This document shows positions 26,311-34,114 of a stretch of 35,513 nucleotides of DNA, in pieces. This DNA is from Pseudomonas sp. A-1 (GTDB lineage Bacteria; Pseudomonadota; Gammaproteobacteria; Pseudomonadales; Pseudomonadaceae). The stretch is taken from positions 1-35,513 of the forward strand of contig NZ_SSTC01000046.1 in assembly GCF_004801855.1 (NCBI RefSeq), read 5' to 3'. The position numbers and the translations under genes were made by a program. The notes beneath the pieces are model-generated. The model did no database searches. It was not told the origin of the DNA and saw only the letters and a program-made list of their open reading frames with translations. Position 1 is the stretch's first letter, and each line of letters begins with the position of its first letter.

Positions 26311-27276
26311 GTGGAGTTCCAGCACACTGCCGGCCAACCGGCCGCAATGGCAAGCGGCACCAAGCTGCGCGGCGCCGACAAGGTGGCGCGCATTCCGGTG
26401 AAGATCATTCCGACCGGGGAGCCGTTGAAGAAACCGGAGTGGATCCGCGTGCGCAACCCGGTCACCCCCGAAGTCGAGCGGATCAAGCAGCTGCTGCGCC
26501 AGCACAAGCTGCACAGCGTGTGCGAGGAAGCCTCCTGCCCGAACCTCGGCGAGTGCTTCTCCGGCGGCACCGCCACCTTCATGATCATGGGCGACATCTG
26601 CACCCGCCGCTGCCCGTTCTGCGACGTCGGCCACGGCCGGCCCAATGCGCTGGATCCCGACGAGCCGAACAACCTGGCGCTGGCCATCGCCGACCTGCGC
26701 TTCAAGTACGTGGTGATCACCTCGGTGGACCGCGACGATCTGCGCGACGGCGGCGCCCGGCACTTCGCCGACTGCCTGCGCGAGATCCGCGCGCTGTCGC
26801 CCAGCGTGCAGCTGGAGACCCTGGTGCCGGACTACCGCGGGCGCATGGAGATCGCCCTCGACATCACCGCGACCGAGCCGCCGGACGTGTTCAACCACAA
26901 CCTGGAAACCGTGCCGCGCCTGTACAGGTCGTCGCGTCCGGGCTCGGACTTCGAGTGGTCGCTGGACCTGCTGCAGGAGTTCAAGCAGCGCGTGCCCGGC
27001 GTGCCGACCAAGTCGGGCCTGATGCTCGGCCTCGGCGAGACCGACGAGGAAGTCATCGAGACCATGCAGCGCATGCGCGAGCACGACATCGACATGCTGA
27101 CCCTCGGCCAGTACCTGCAGCCGTCGCGCAGCCACCTGCCGGTGCAGCGCTTCGTCCATCCGGACACCTTCGCCTGGTTCGCCGAGGAAGGCGCCAGGAT
27201 GGGCTTCAGGAACGTCGCCGCCGGCCCGCTGGTGCGCTCGTCCTACCACGCCGACCGGCAGGCGCACGGCCTGTGA
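26311..27276 (+). CDS. lipA: Lipoyl synthase
   Basis: This 321-residue radical SAM enzyme inserts two sulphurs into octanoyl groups on lipoyl domains. The auxiliary 4Fe-4S ligands are Cys71, Cys76 and Cys82 (C-x4-C-x5-C), and the radical SAM cluster ligands are Cys97, Cys101 and Cys104 (CTRRCPFC). The C-terminal RSSYHA serine motif is present. The start is a GTG at 26311 with a GGAG site 8 bp before it. Because it has its own sigma-54 promoter and sits beside a lipoate ligase, it looks like a second, pathway-dedicated copy rather than the housekeeping lipA, which is normally next to lipB. Confidence 0.95.
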   Translation: MEFQHTAGQPAAMASGTKLRGADKVARIPVKIIPTGEPLKKPEWIRVRNPVTPEVERIKQLLRQHKLHSVCEEASCPNLGECFSGGTATFMIMGDICTRRCPFCDVGHGRPNALDPDEPNNLALAIADLRFKYVVITSVDRDDLRDGGARHFADCLREIRALSPSVQLETLVPDYRGRMEIALDITATEPPDVFNHNLETVPRLYRSSRPGSDFEWSLDLLQEFKQRVPGVPTKSGLMLGLGETDEEVIETMQRMREHDIDMLTLGQYLQPSRSHLPVQRFVHPDTFAWFAEEGARMGFRNVAAGPLVRSSYHADRQAHGL

Positions 27277-27307
27277 ACGGCACCCACTCCACAGAGGAGC
27301 AGCAACC

Positions 27308-27484
27308 ATGGGTATTTTCGACTGGAAACACTGGGTAGTGATCCTGCTGGTCGTCCTGGTGGTCTTCGGCAGCAAGCGCCTGCGCAGTCTCGGCAGCGAT
27401 GTGGGCGAGGCGATCAAGGGCTTCCGCAGTTCGGTGGCGGACGACAAGGATCGGCAGCTGCCCTCCCCCGAGGACCGCCCCTGA
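27308..27484 (+). CDS. tatA: Tiny TatA-family translocase subunit
   Basis: This 58-residue protein ([20 protein letters not shown]...) has the TatA/E layout: a short N-terminus, one transmembrane helix, the [21 protein letters not shown] hinge and amphipathic helix, and a short charged tail. It begins 31 bp after lipA behind a GAGGAG site. The invariant FG and the F of GFR are present. No tatB or tatC is nearby, so it must join the general Tat machinery. Its likely client is the Tat-signal protein at 32273-32800 and the GMC flavoprotein it may carry. Confidence 0.92.
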   Translation: MGIFDWKHWVVILLVVLVVFGSKRLRSLGSDVGEAIKGFRSSVADDKDRQLPSPEDRP

Positions 27485-27550
27485 GCCATCCCCGGCGGCG
27501 TGGCTGCCTGCAAGGGTAGCCGCGCAGCTCATCGCCCCATCCCAAGCCCC

Positions 27551-27617
27551 GCACCGCGCCCCTGCGCGGTGCCGGCGTTCGCCGCAAATGCCGAGGCCGG
27601 CATGGGAGCCGGCCTCG
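27551..27617. terminator. Paired hairpins between convergent tatA and the E2 gene
   Basis: GCACCGCG/CGCGGTGC (27551-27572) and CGAGGCCGGC/GCCGGCCTCG (27592-27617) are perfect stems with 6-nt loops. They lie in the 173-bp gap between convergent genes and probably end both transcripts. Neither has a clear T-tract. Confidence 0.6.
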
Positions 27618-27657
27618 GGAGCGTGGTGGGCAGCCGCCATCCATGGCGGTGCGCAGC

Positions 27658-28344
27658 TCAGTTACCGGCGCCCTCGCCACCCTCGATGCGCCGGCACAGC
27701 GCATCGAGGAATTCGGCGGCCGGCGCGCCGTTGACCGCGCGGTGGTCGAAGGTCAGCGACAGGCCGAGGAAGTCGGCCTCGACCAGGCTGCCGTCGGCGG
27801 CGCGCTGCAGGCGGCGCTGGCTGCAGCCGATGCCGACGATGGCCACCTGCGGCACGTTGAGGATCGGCGTGAAGAAGCGTACCCGCGACAGCCCCAGGTT
27901 GGATACCGTGACGGTCGCCCCGGTCAGCTCGCGCACCGACAGCTTGCCGGCCAGCGCCTTGCCGGTGAGCACGCGGCGCGCCTCGGCCAGGCCGTCGACG
28001 TCGAGCGCTCCGGCGTCGAACAGCGCCGGGGCGACCAGCAGGTCGTCCGGCAGCGGTATGGCCAGCCCCAGGTGCACCGCCGCGTGGCGGGTGATCACCT
28101 CGTCCTCCAGGGTGGCGTTGAGCGCCGGATGCTCGCGCAGGGTCTGCACGATGGCGTGCAGCAGCAGGTCCTGCAGCGAGGCCTGGCTGCCGGCCGCCTT
28201 GAGGCGCGCACGGCGCGCCTGCAGGGCGGTCAGCTCGCACTCGGCGTGCAGGGTGAGCTGCGCGGCGCTGCGCAGGCTTTCGCTCATCTTCGCCGCGATC
28301 ATCTTGCGCATGCCCTTGAGCGGCAGGGTGTGCATCTGGCCCAT
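27658..28344 (-). CDS. Minimal 2-oxoacid/acetoin dehydrogenase E2 catalytic domain
   Basis: This 228-residue protein is the CoA-dependent acyltransferase domain alone. The usual entry motif LPLKGMRKMIAAKMSESL is at the N-terminus, and the active-site motif is DHRAVNG at 200-206. The catalytic His is kept, but the usual Asp of HRxxDG is Asn205. It has no lipoyl domain and no E3-binding domain. The gene lies in the same frame as the lipoyl gene and only one codon after its TAG, with GGAG overlapping the end of that gene, so translation is coupled. It would accept an acyl group from the separate lipoyl protein and make acyl-CoA. The acyl group (acetyl or other) is not shown by sequence. Confidence 0.88.
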   Translation of the reverse strand: MGQMHTLPLKGMRKMIAAKMSESLRSAAQLTLHAECELTALQARRARLKAAGSQASLQDLLLHAIVQTLREHPALNATLEDEVITRHAAVHLGLAIPLPDDLLVAPALFDAGALDVDGLAEARRVLTGKALAGKLSVRELTGATVTVSNLGLSRVRFFTPILNVPQVAIVGIGCSQRRLQRAADGSLVEADFLGLSLTFDHRAVNGAPAAEFLDALCRRIEGGEGAGN

Positions 28345-28347
28345 GGG

Positions 28348-28581
28348 CTACTCCACCACGCCGATGGTGGCGCCCTTGGCGATCACCGCGTCTTCGCCTT
28401 CGACGATCTTCAGCACGCCGGCCACCGGCGCCTCGATCTCGAACTGGGCCTTCTCCGACATGATCTCGGCGACCAGGTCGCCCGGCGCCACCTCGGCGCC
28501 GTCGCTGACCAGCCATGAGGTGATCACCGCTTCGGCGTCACCGTCCCACAGGTCATCGGCAATCACGATTGGGGTCGTCAT
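28348..28581 (-). CDS. Free-standing lipoyl carrier protein
   Basis: This 77-residue lipoyl/biotinyl domain has the lipoylated lysine at Lys44 (EIMSEKAQFEIEAP) in the tight turn. A partner half-barrel (VAGVLKIVEGEDAVIAKGATIGVV) completes the fold. In most 2-oxoacid dehydrogenases this domain is fused to E2. Here an in-frame TAG and one intervening codon separate it from the E2 catalytic protein. It starts 3 bp after the E1 beta stop, with an AGGA site. The dedicated ligase and lipA genes nearby are presumably for this domain. Confidence 0.9.
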   Translation of the reverse strand: MTTPIVIADDLWDGDAEAVITSWLVSDGAEVAPGDLVAEIMSEKAQFEIEAPVAGVLKIVEGEDAVIAKGATIGVVE

Positions 28582-28584
28582 GGG

Positions 28585-29610
28585 TCATTCCTCGCTCTTC
28601 AGGTTCTGGTAGGCGGCCACGATCTTCTCGGCACTGGGCAGCGCCCACTGCTCCATGACCGGGGTGAAGGGAATCGGGATGTCGGGGAAGGCCACCCGCT
28701 GCGGGGACGCCTTGAGCATGCCGAGGTCGTGCTCGACCACGCTGGCGATGATCTCGCCGCTGACGCCATAGCTGTGGTAGTCCTCGTCGACCACGATCAG
28801 CCGACCGGTCTTGCGTACCGAGGCGATCACGTGTTCGCGGTCCAGCGGCACCAGGCTGCGCAGGTCGACCACCTCGGCGCTGACGCCGTCCTGCTCCAGC
28901 TGCTGGGCGGCGCGCAGGGCGTGGTGCACACCGGCGCCGAGGCTGACGATGGTCACGTCCGTGCCCTCGCGCACGGTCCTGGCCTTGCCGATCTCGACGA
29001 CGTAGCTCTCTTCAGGCACCGCCACGGTGGCGCCCTTCTCGGTGCCCAGCCAGCCCATGCCCTGCAGGGCCTTGTGGAACAGGAAGATCACCGGGTTGTC
29101 GTCGCGGATCGCCGCGGTCATCAGGCCCTTGGCGTCGTAGGCGTTGCTCGGCACCACCACCTTCATCCCCGGCAGGTGGGCGAAGGTGCCGTACAGGCAC
29201 TGCGAGTGCTGGCCGGCGTCCGAGTAGCCGGCGCCGGTGGAGGCCATCAGCACCATCGGCACGCGCACGTTGCCGCCGGAGAAGTAGGTGTTCTTCGCCA
29301 TCAGGTTGTAGATGGCGTCCATGCACACGCCGAAGAAGTCGACGAACATCAGTTCGACGATCGGCCGCATGCCGTCGGAGGCGGCGCCCACCGCCGCGCC
29401 GATGAAGGCGGTCTCCGAGATGGGGGTATCGCGCACCCGCGCGCCGCCGAACTCCTCGAACAGGCCGCGGGTGTTGCCGAACACCCCGCCGAGCTGGCCG
29501 ATGTCCTCGCCCATCACGAACACGCGCGGGTCGAGGCGCATTTCCTGGGCCACCGCCTCGGCCATGGCGCGGGCGACGGTGAGTTTTCTTTCTTTCACTG
29601 GGCTGCTCAT
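28585..29610 (-). CDS. Thiamine-dependent dehydrogenase E1 beta subunit (acetoin/2-oxoacid type)
   Basis: This 341-residue protein is a transketolase-like E1 beta subunit. It shows GEDIGQLGGVFGNTRGL near the N-terminus, a central DTPISETAFIGAAVGAA block, the loop TGAGYSDAGQHSQ and the C-terminal VDEDYHSYGVSGEI. It contributes to the thiamine pyrophosphate site with E1 alpha. It most resembles AcoB of acetoin dehydrogenase, in keeping with the AcoR-like regulator, although pyruvate-type E1 proteins look similar. It begins 31 bp after E1 alpha. Confidence 0.9.
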   Translation of the reverse strand: MSSPVKERKLTVARAMAEAVAQEMRLDPRVFVMGEDIGQLGGVFGNTRGLFEEFGGARVRDTPISETAFIGAAVGAASDGMRPIVELMFVDFFGVCMDAIYNLMAKNTYFSGGNVRVPMVLMASTGAGYSDAGQHSQCLYGTFAHLPGMKVVVPSNAYDAKGLMTAAIRDDNPVIFLFHKALQGMGWLGTEKGATVAVPEESYVVEIGKARTVREGTDVTIVSLGAGVHHALRAAQQLEQDGVSAEVVDLRSLVPLDREHVIASVRKTGRLIVVDEDYHSYGVSGEIIASVVEHDLGMLKASPQRVAFPDIPIPFTPVMEQWALPSAEKIVAAYQNLKSEE

Positions 29611-29641
29611 GCTGCAACTCCTGGCAATTCGGTGGGGGAAA

Positions 29642-30631
29642 TCAGACGAACACGCAGTCCATGGCCTCTTCCGGCGCCGGATAGGCGCTGTCGCGGGCGA
29701 ACAGCACCGCCTCGTCGACCCGGCCGCGGGCGCGCGCGGCGATTTCCTCGGCCGCCGCCTCGCTCAGCACGCCGGCGTCGAGCAGGCGCTGGCGGTAGGC
29801 CGGGATCGGGTCGCGCGCCAGCAGCGCCTCCTTCTCGCCGGCCGGCCGGTACTGCTCGCCGTCGCCCATGAAATGGCCGGCCAGGCGCGAGGTCTCGATC
29901 TCGATCAGGGTGGGCCCCTGCCCGGCGCGCGCCCGCTCGATGGCCTCACCGGCGGCGGCGAAGATGGCGTCGGCGTCGTTGCCGGGGACGAACACCCCGG
30001 GCATGCCGTAGGCGGCGGCGCGCACGTAGTTGCGCTCGATCGGGGTGGAGGCCTGCTTGGCCACCGAGATTCCCCAGGCGTTGTCCTCGATGACGAACAC
30101 CACCGGCAGCTTCCACAGCGCGGCCAGGTTCAGCGTCTCGTGGAAGGCGCCCTGGTTGGCGGCACCCTCGCCGATGTAGGCCACCGCGACACCCGGCTTG
30201 CCCTGCAGCTGGCGCGACAGCGCCGCGCCCACCGCCGGGCCCATGCCCTGGGCGATGATCCCCGAGCAGCAGAAGTTCACCCGCGGGTCGAACAGGTGCA
30301 TGTGCCCGCCGCGGCCGCCGGACAGGCCGGTCTTCTTGCCGAAGATCTCGGCGACCATCGCGTCGAGGTGGACGCCCTTGGCCACGGCGATGTGGTGGGG
30401 GCGGTGGGTGGCGGTGACCACGTCCTCGGCATTCAGGTGCGCACAGACGCCGACGGCGCAGGGCTCCTGGCCGTTGGACAGGTGCATCTCGCCGGGAATC
30501 GGGCCCTTGGCCATGTTGAAGACCGGGGTCTTGCCTTCCATGTAGATGCGCTCGATGGACTCTTCCAGGTAGCGGCTGACGAGCATCTGCTCGAACATCC
30601 ACAGACGCTGCGCATGGTTCGGTGCGGTCAT
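29642..30631 (-). CDS. Thiamine-dependent dehydrogenase E1 alpha subunit (acetoin/2-oxoacid type)
   Basis: This 329-residue protein carries the thiamine diphosphate/magnesium motif beginning GEGAANQGAF (154-163) and ending near Asn184 (IEDN). The conserved GRGGHMHLFD and phosphorylation-loop-like ETSRLAGHFMGD stretches are also present. It resembles AcoA. With E1 beta it would cleave an acetoin-like or 2-oxoacid substrate and load the acyl unit onto the lipoyl protein. The ATG at 30631 has GGAG upstream and follows the GMC gene by 22 bp. The true substrate may be the product of the GMC enzyme. Confidence 0.9.
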   Translation of the reverse strand: MTAPNHAQRLWMFEQMLVSRYLEESIERIYMEGKTPVFNMAKGPIPGEMHLSNGQEPCAVGVCAHLNAEDVVTATHRPHHIAVAKGVHLDAMVAEIFGKKTGLSGGRGGHMHLFDPRVNFCCSGIIAQGMGPAVGAALSRQLQGKPGVAVAYIGEGAANQGAFHETLNLAALWKLPVVFVIEDNAWGISVAKQASTPIERNYVRAAAYGMPGVFVPGNDADAIFAAAGEAIERARAGQGPTLIEIETSRLAGHFMGDGEQYRPAGEKEALLARDPIPAYRQRLLDAGVLSEAAAEEIAARARGRVDEAVLFARDSAYPAPEEAMDCVFV

Positions 30632-30653
30632 GTGATCGGCTCCGTATCGGGAT

Positions 30654-32234
30654 TCAGAGGGCGCGCTGGCTGAACAGCTTGCCGATGTGGTCGGCCTGGC
30701 GCAGGGCCAGCGCGACTATGGTCAGGGTCGGGTTCTGTCCGCCGCTGGTGGTGAACTGGCTGCCGTCGGAGACGAACAGGTTGGGGATGTCGTGGCTCTG
30801 CCCCCACTTGTTGACCACCCCGTCGGCGGCCTTGGCGCTCATGCGGTTGGTGCCCATGTTGTGGCTGGCCGGGTAGGACGGCAGGCGGATCACCTCGGTG
30901 GCGCCGACCGCCTCGTAGCACTTGCGGGTCTGCTCGACGCCGTGGTCGCGCATGGCGTTGTCGAACGGGTGGTCGTCCTTGTGCACCACCGGCACCGGCA
31001 GGCCGTATTGGTCCTTCTCGCTGGCGTGCAGGGTGATGCGGTTGCTCTCCACCGGCAGGTCCTCGCCGCACAGCCACACGCCGGACATGTGGTCGTAGCG
31101 CTCCATGCGCGAGGCGTAGGTGCGTCCCCAGCCCTGCGGGGTCGGGTCGAGGAAGGCGGACATGAACGGCAGGCCGAGGGAGAGGATCTCCAGCCGGTAG
31201 CCGCCGACGAAGCCGCGCTCGGGGTTGTTGTAGGACTCGTCGGAGATGATCCCGGCGACCGTGGTGCCGCGGTACATGTGCACCGGCTTGGGCATGATCG
31301 CGTAGATGCCGGCGGTGGTATGGCACATGTAGTTGCGCCCGACCTGGCCTGAGGAGTTGGCCAGGCCGTCCCTGAAGGTCGACGACTCGGAGTTGAGCAG
31401 CAGGCGCGGCGACTCGATGGAGTTGCCGGCCACGCACACCACCCGCGCCTTCTGCCGCTGCTGGCGGCCCTCGGCGTCGGCGTAGACCACCGCATTCACC
31501 CGGCCGCGGGCGTCGTGCTCGATGCGCAGCGCCATGGACTGCGGGCGCACCTCGCAGTTGCCAGTGGCCTCGGCGCGCGGGATGTCGGTGTACAGGGTCG
31601 ACCACTTGGCGCCGATGCGGCAGCCCTGCATGCAGAAGCCGACCTGCATGCAGCCGGGACGGTTGTCGTAGGGCTGGGTGTTGATCGCCATCGGCCCGGA
31701 GAGGATCTCCTTGTAGCCGATGCGCTGGGCGCCGGCGGCCAGTACCTTGAACGAGTTGTGCCACTGGTGGTACGGCATGCCGGTGCTCGGGCCGGTCACC
31801 CCCATGTGCTGCTCGGCCTTGACGTACCAGGGCTCCAGCTCGGCGTAGTCGAGCGGCCAGTCGAGCAGGTTGGCGCCCTTGATGGCGCCGTTCTCGCTGC
31901 GCATGCGGAATTCGAAGTCGCGGAAACGCAGGGCCACGCCGGCCCAGTGCATCGAGCTGCCGCCGACCGCCTTGACGATCCAGGCCGGCAGGTTCGGGTG
32001 GTTGCGCGCCACGTCCCAGCTGCCGGTGGCGATGCGCTTGTCCAGCCAGGAGATCTTGTTGAACATCGCCCACTCGTCGTTCTCGATGTCGGACATCTCG
32101 AAGCGCTTGCCGGCCTCCAGCACGACGACGCGGATGCCCTGCTTGGCCAAGGCGTTGGCCAGGGTGCCGCCGCCGGCGCCCGAACCGATGATGACGACGA
32201 CGTCGCCGTCGTCCTGGGAGAATTTCGCTGCCAT
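30654..32234 (-). CDS. GMC-family FAD-dependent dehydrogenase
   Basis: This 526-residue flavoprotein has the FAD-binding GSGAGGG at 17-23, then VLEAGKRFE, the GMC stretch VGGSSMHWAG and the C-terminal NLFVSDGSQFTTSGGQNPTLTIVALALR. The probable catalytic His is in YPASHNMGTNRM. It resembles the large subunit of periplasmic gluconate/sorbitol-type dehydrogenases. It has no signal peptide of its own, and its upstream neighbour is a Tat-signal subunit, so it is probably exported as a complex with it. No cytochrome c subunit is encoded next to it, unlike the three-subunit gluconate dehydrogenases. The substrate, an alcohol or a polyol, is unknown. Confidence 0.88.
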   Translation of the reverse strand: MAAKFSQDDGDVVVIIGSGAGGGTLANALAKQGIRVVVLEAGKRFEMSDIENDEWAMFNKISWLDKRIATGSWDVARNHPNLPAWIVKAVGGSSMHWAGVALRFRDFEFRMRSENGAIKGANLLDWPLDYAELEPWYVKAEQHMGVTGPSTGMPYHQWHNSFKVLAAGAQRIGYKEILSGPMAINTQPYDNRPGCMQVGFCMQGCRIGAKWSTLYTDIPRAEATGNCEVRPQSMALRIEHDARGRVNAVVYADAEGRQQRQKARVVCVAGNSIESPRLLLNSESSTFRDGLANSSGQVGRNYMCHTTAGIYAIMPKPVHMYRGTTVAGIISDESYNNPERGFVGGYRLEILSLGLPFMSAFLDPTPQGWGRTYASRMERYDHMSGVWLCGEDLPVESNRITLHASEKDQYGLPVPVVHKDDHPFDNAMRDHGVEQTRKCYEAVGATEVIRLPSYPASHNMGTNRMSAKAADGVVNKWGQSHDIPNLFVSDGSQFTTSGGQNPTLTIVALALRQADHIGKLFSQRAL

Positions 32235-32272
32235 GGAGTCAGCCCTCGTTGTTGGAGTTGTGATGAGGAGGC

Positions 32273-32800
32273 TCAGAGCCAGTCGATGTCGTTGAAGCCG
32301 CGGTTGACGTAGCCGCCCTTCTCCACCGAGGAGCCTTCGTAGCCGAACAGCGGGAACAGCGCCTTGTTGTCGTAGATGCCGAACATCAGCGCAGTGCGCA
32401 CCTCGCGGAAGAACGGCCCGGTCTCGATGGCGCGCAGCAGGGCGACGCGGTCGTTCTCGGCGAGCGCCTCGAAGGCCTTGCCGTGGCGTTCGCGGGCGCT
32501 GGCCTGCAGCGTCTGCAGCCCCTGGCGGACCAGCACGCCCTGCTTGTCCAGCAGCGCAGCCAGCGGCTTGGCGTAGTGCTGATCGGCGAGGCGGTCGTGG
32601 GGAAAGATGTCGCGGCCCATCTGCAGCAGGCCGGCGGGCAGCTCGGGCAGCGCAACGGGCCGCGCCTCGTCGGCGAGCAGGGTGACCGGGATCAGCTGGC
32701 TGCTGACCGCGGTGGCGCCGAGCAGCGCCAGCGACTGGGCGGACAGGGACATGAAGCGCCGGCGGCTGAGGCCGGCACCCGGGGCGGAAGAGTCGTGCAT
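32273..32800 (-). CDS. Tat-exported gluconate 2-dehydrogenase subunit 3-like protein
   Basis: This 175-residue protein begins with a twin-arginine signal (SRRRFM at 12-17, followed by a hydrophobic run). It then shows the gluconate 2-dehydrogenase subunit 3 pattern (LLQMGRDIFPHD, FFREVRTALMFGIYDNKALFPLFGYEG). Such small subunits escort their GMC partner through the Tat system and stabilise it. The gene is first in the six-gene operon, and the ATG at 32800 has a GGAG site. A sigma-54 promoter is about 110 bp upstream. Confidence 0.88.
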   Translation of the reverse strand: MHDSSAPGAGLSRRRFMSLSAQSLALLGATAVSSQLIPVTLLADEARPVALPELPAGLLQMGRDIFPHDRLADQHYAKPLAALLDKQGVLVRQGLQTLQASARERHGKAFEALAENDRVALLRAIETGPFFREVRTALMFGIYDNKALFPLFGYEGSSVEKGGYVNRGFNDIDWL

Positions 32801-32910
32801 GGCAGCGCTCCAGACTGTTGCCGGCGCGCCCGCAGGGTGGGGGTCAGACAGGGCCGGCGTTCATTGTTCTGTTGTCGGGAGAGCCTGTTGCGACTCCCCG
32901 AACGGAGCAG

Positions 32911-32926
32911 AGCAGCTTGCGTGCCA
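32911..32926 (-). promoter_or_regulatory. Sigma-54 promoter of the GMC/E1/E2 operon
   Basis: The minus strand reads TGGCACGCAAGCTGCT, with a perfect TGGCACG and a -12 CTGCT at consensus spacing. The expected transcript leader is about 100 nt. Confidence 0.82.
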
Positions 32927-33013
32927 AGCCCGAGAGATACGCATAAGCTGTTGTTTTTACTGATTTTCTCAGCGGAACAGTGGGTTTGAACGGCTGCCCA
33001 CCGGACAGGCCGG

Positions 33014-33066
33014 CTGTAAATGCCCGGCCTTACACCTGTAAAACGTCTGTAAGGGTTTTACAGGTG
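33014..33066. promoter_or_regulatory. Activator-binding cluster upstream of the GMC/E1/E2 operon
   Basis: The motif TTACACCTGTAA (33030-33041) is flanked by CTGTAA half-sites (33014-33019 and 33047-33052). A 10-bp inverted repeat ACCTGTAAAA/TTTTACAGGT spans 33034-33065. This is the densest of the three clusters, centred about 115 bp upstream of the -24 box and just past the stop of the lipoprotein gene. Confidence 0.78.
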
Positions 33067-33068
33067 GA

Positions 33069-34040
33069 TCACCGATCCTCGACGAACCAATGCCCGTCGC
33101 CCATCAGCACCAGCGGCCGCCGGCGGAAGGCAGCCGGCATCGTCCGGCTGGACTCGAACCGCCAGTCGACCAGTTCCTGGCGCCAGAATCCCTGGTCGGC
33201 GGTGGCGTCGATCTGCAGATAGCTCACCTCTCCCGCCCGGCAGCTCAGGCCATGGAACTGCCGGCCATCCAGATGGCTGGCGGAAAACTGCAGCCTGTGC
33301 TCACCCGGCGGGAGCCGCAGCGCCACCAGGGTATCCAGCCAGGACGGCGCGGCCTCGCCCGCCGCCGGCAGCATGCCGCGCAGCCAGGCCTGCTGCTCGC
33401 CCTCGCGATACCAGTAGGCATCGCTCAGGCGCAGCGGCAGGGGTTGCGCGGGCTGGCCGTCGAGCGCCAGCCGGTCGGGGCAGCCCTGGGCGCCGCAACC
33501 AAGCACCAGGGTGCAGTCGGCCGCGCCGTGCGCGCGTTCGAGCCAGGCGTCGCGCAGCGCGGGGGCGGCCAGCAGGTTCTCGCGCCGCTCGCCGTCCGGA
33601 ACGACGAAGAACAACAGGTCGCCGCTGCGCAGGTGCAGCGCCAGAAAGTCGGTCTCGATGGGCGACATGCTGCGCCAGTCAGTCGGCCGCCGGACCAGCC
33701 CGCTGTCCACCGCGACGACGCGCGCCTCGTCGTCATAAGCCACCAGGCTGTAGCGCAGCAGGCGATCCTTGATATGGGCGAAGGGCACCGGCCAGGGGGC
33801 GATCACCAACATCGTGGCGGACTGCTCGGTGTCGGCGCGGAACAGCTCGAAGCCCCAGTAGTCGCTGGCCAGCAGCGGCGGCCCCAGCCGCTCGTGCACC
33901 TGGGAGCGCCGCGTCAGCCCGGGCTCGATCTGCGCCGAGCTATCCGGCAGCAGCGCCTCGGGATGCTCGGGGGAAACGTGCTGGACGCAGCCGCCCAGCA
34001 GGGCCAGCGTCAGGGCCAGCAGGGAAAGTCGTCCGGCCAT
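33069..34040 (-). CDS. Lipoprotein of unknown function
   Basis: This 323-residue protein has a lipoprotein signal (LGGC, Cys18). The segment IEPGLTRRSQVHERLGPPLLASDYWGFE is reminiscent of the BamE/SmpA-type repeat, and the later part looks like a beta-rich carbohydrate- or ligand-binding fold with no named motif (PPGEHRLQFSASH). I do not recognise a family with a known function. It is translated from an ATG at 34040 with GGAG and GAGG sites. Its stop is 3 bp from the activator cluster, but it reads into the neighbouring operon's control region and is probably not part of it. Confidence 0.8.
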   Translation of the reverse strand: MAGRLSLLALTLALLGGCVQHVSPEHPEALLPDSSAQIEPGLTRRSQVHERLGPPLLASDYWGFELFRADTEQSATMLVIAPWPVPFAHIKDRLLRYSLVAYDDEARVVAVDSGLVRRPTDWRSMSPIETDFLALHLRSGDLLFFVVPDGERRENLLAAPALRDAWLERAHGAADCTLVLGCGAQGCPDRLALDGQPAQPLPLRLSDAYWYREGEQQAWLRGMLPAAGEAAPSWLDTLVALRLPPGEHRLQFSASHLDGRQFHGLSCRAGEVSYLQIDATADQGFWRQELVDWRFESSRTMPAAFRRRPLVLMGDGHWFVEDR

Positions 34041-34114
34041 CCTCGATCTCCGCGCACACCGCCTCGGACAAGGCTAGCAAGGGCGCCCGCCGGGCGCCTT
34101 GCCGGCGGCCGAAA

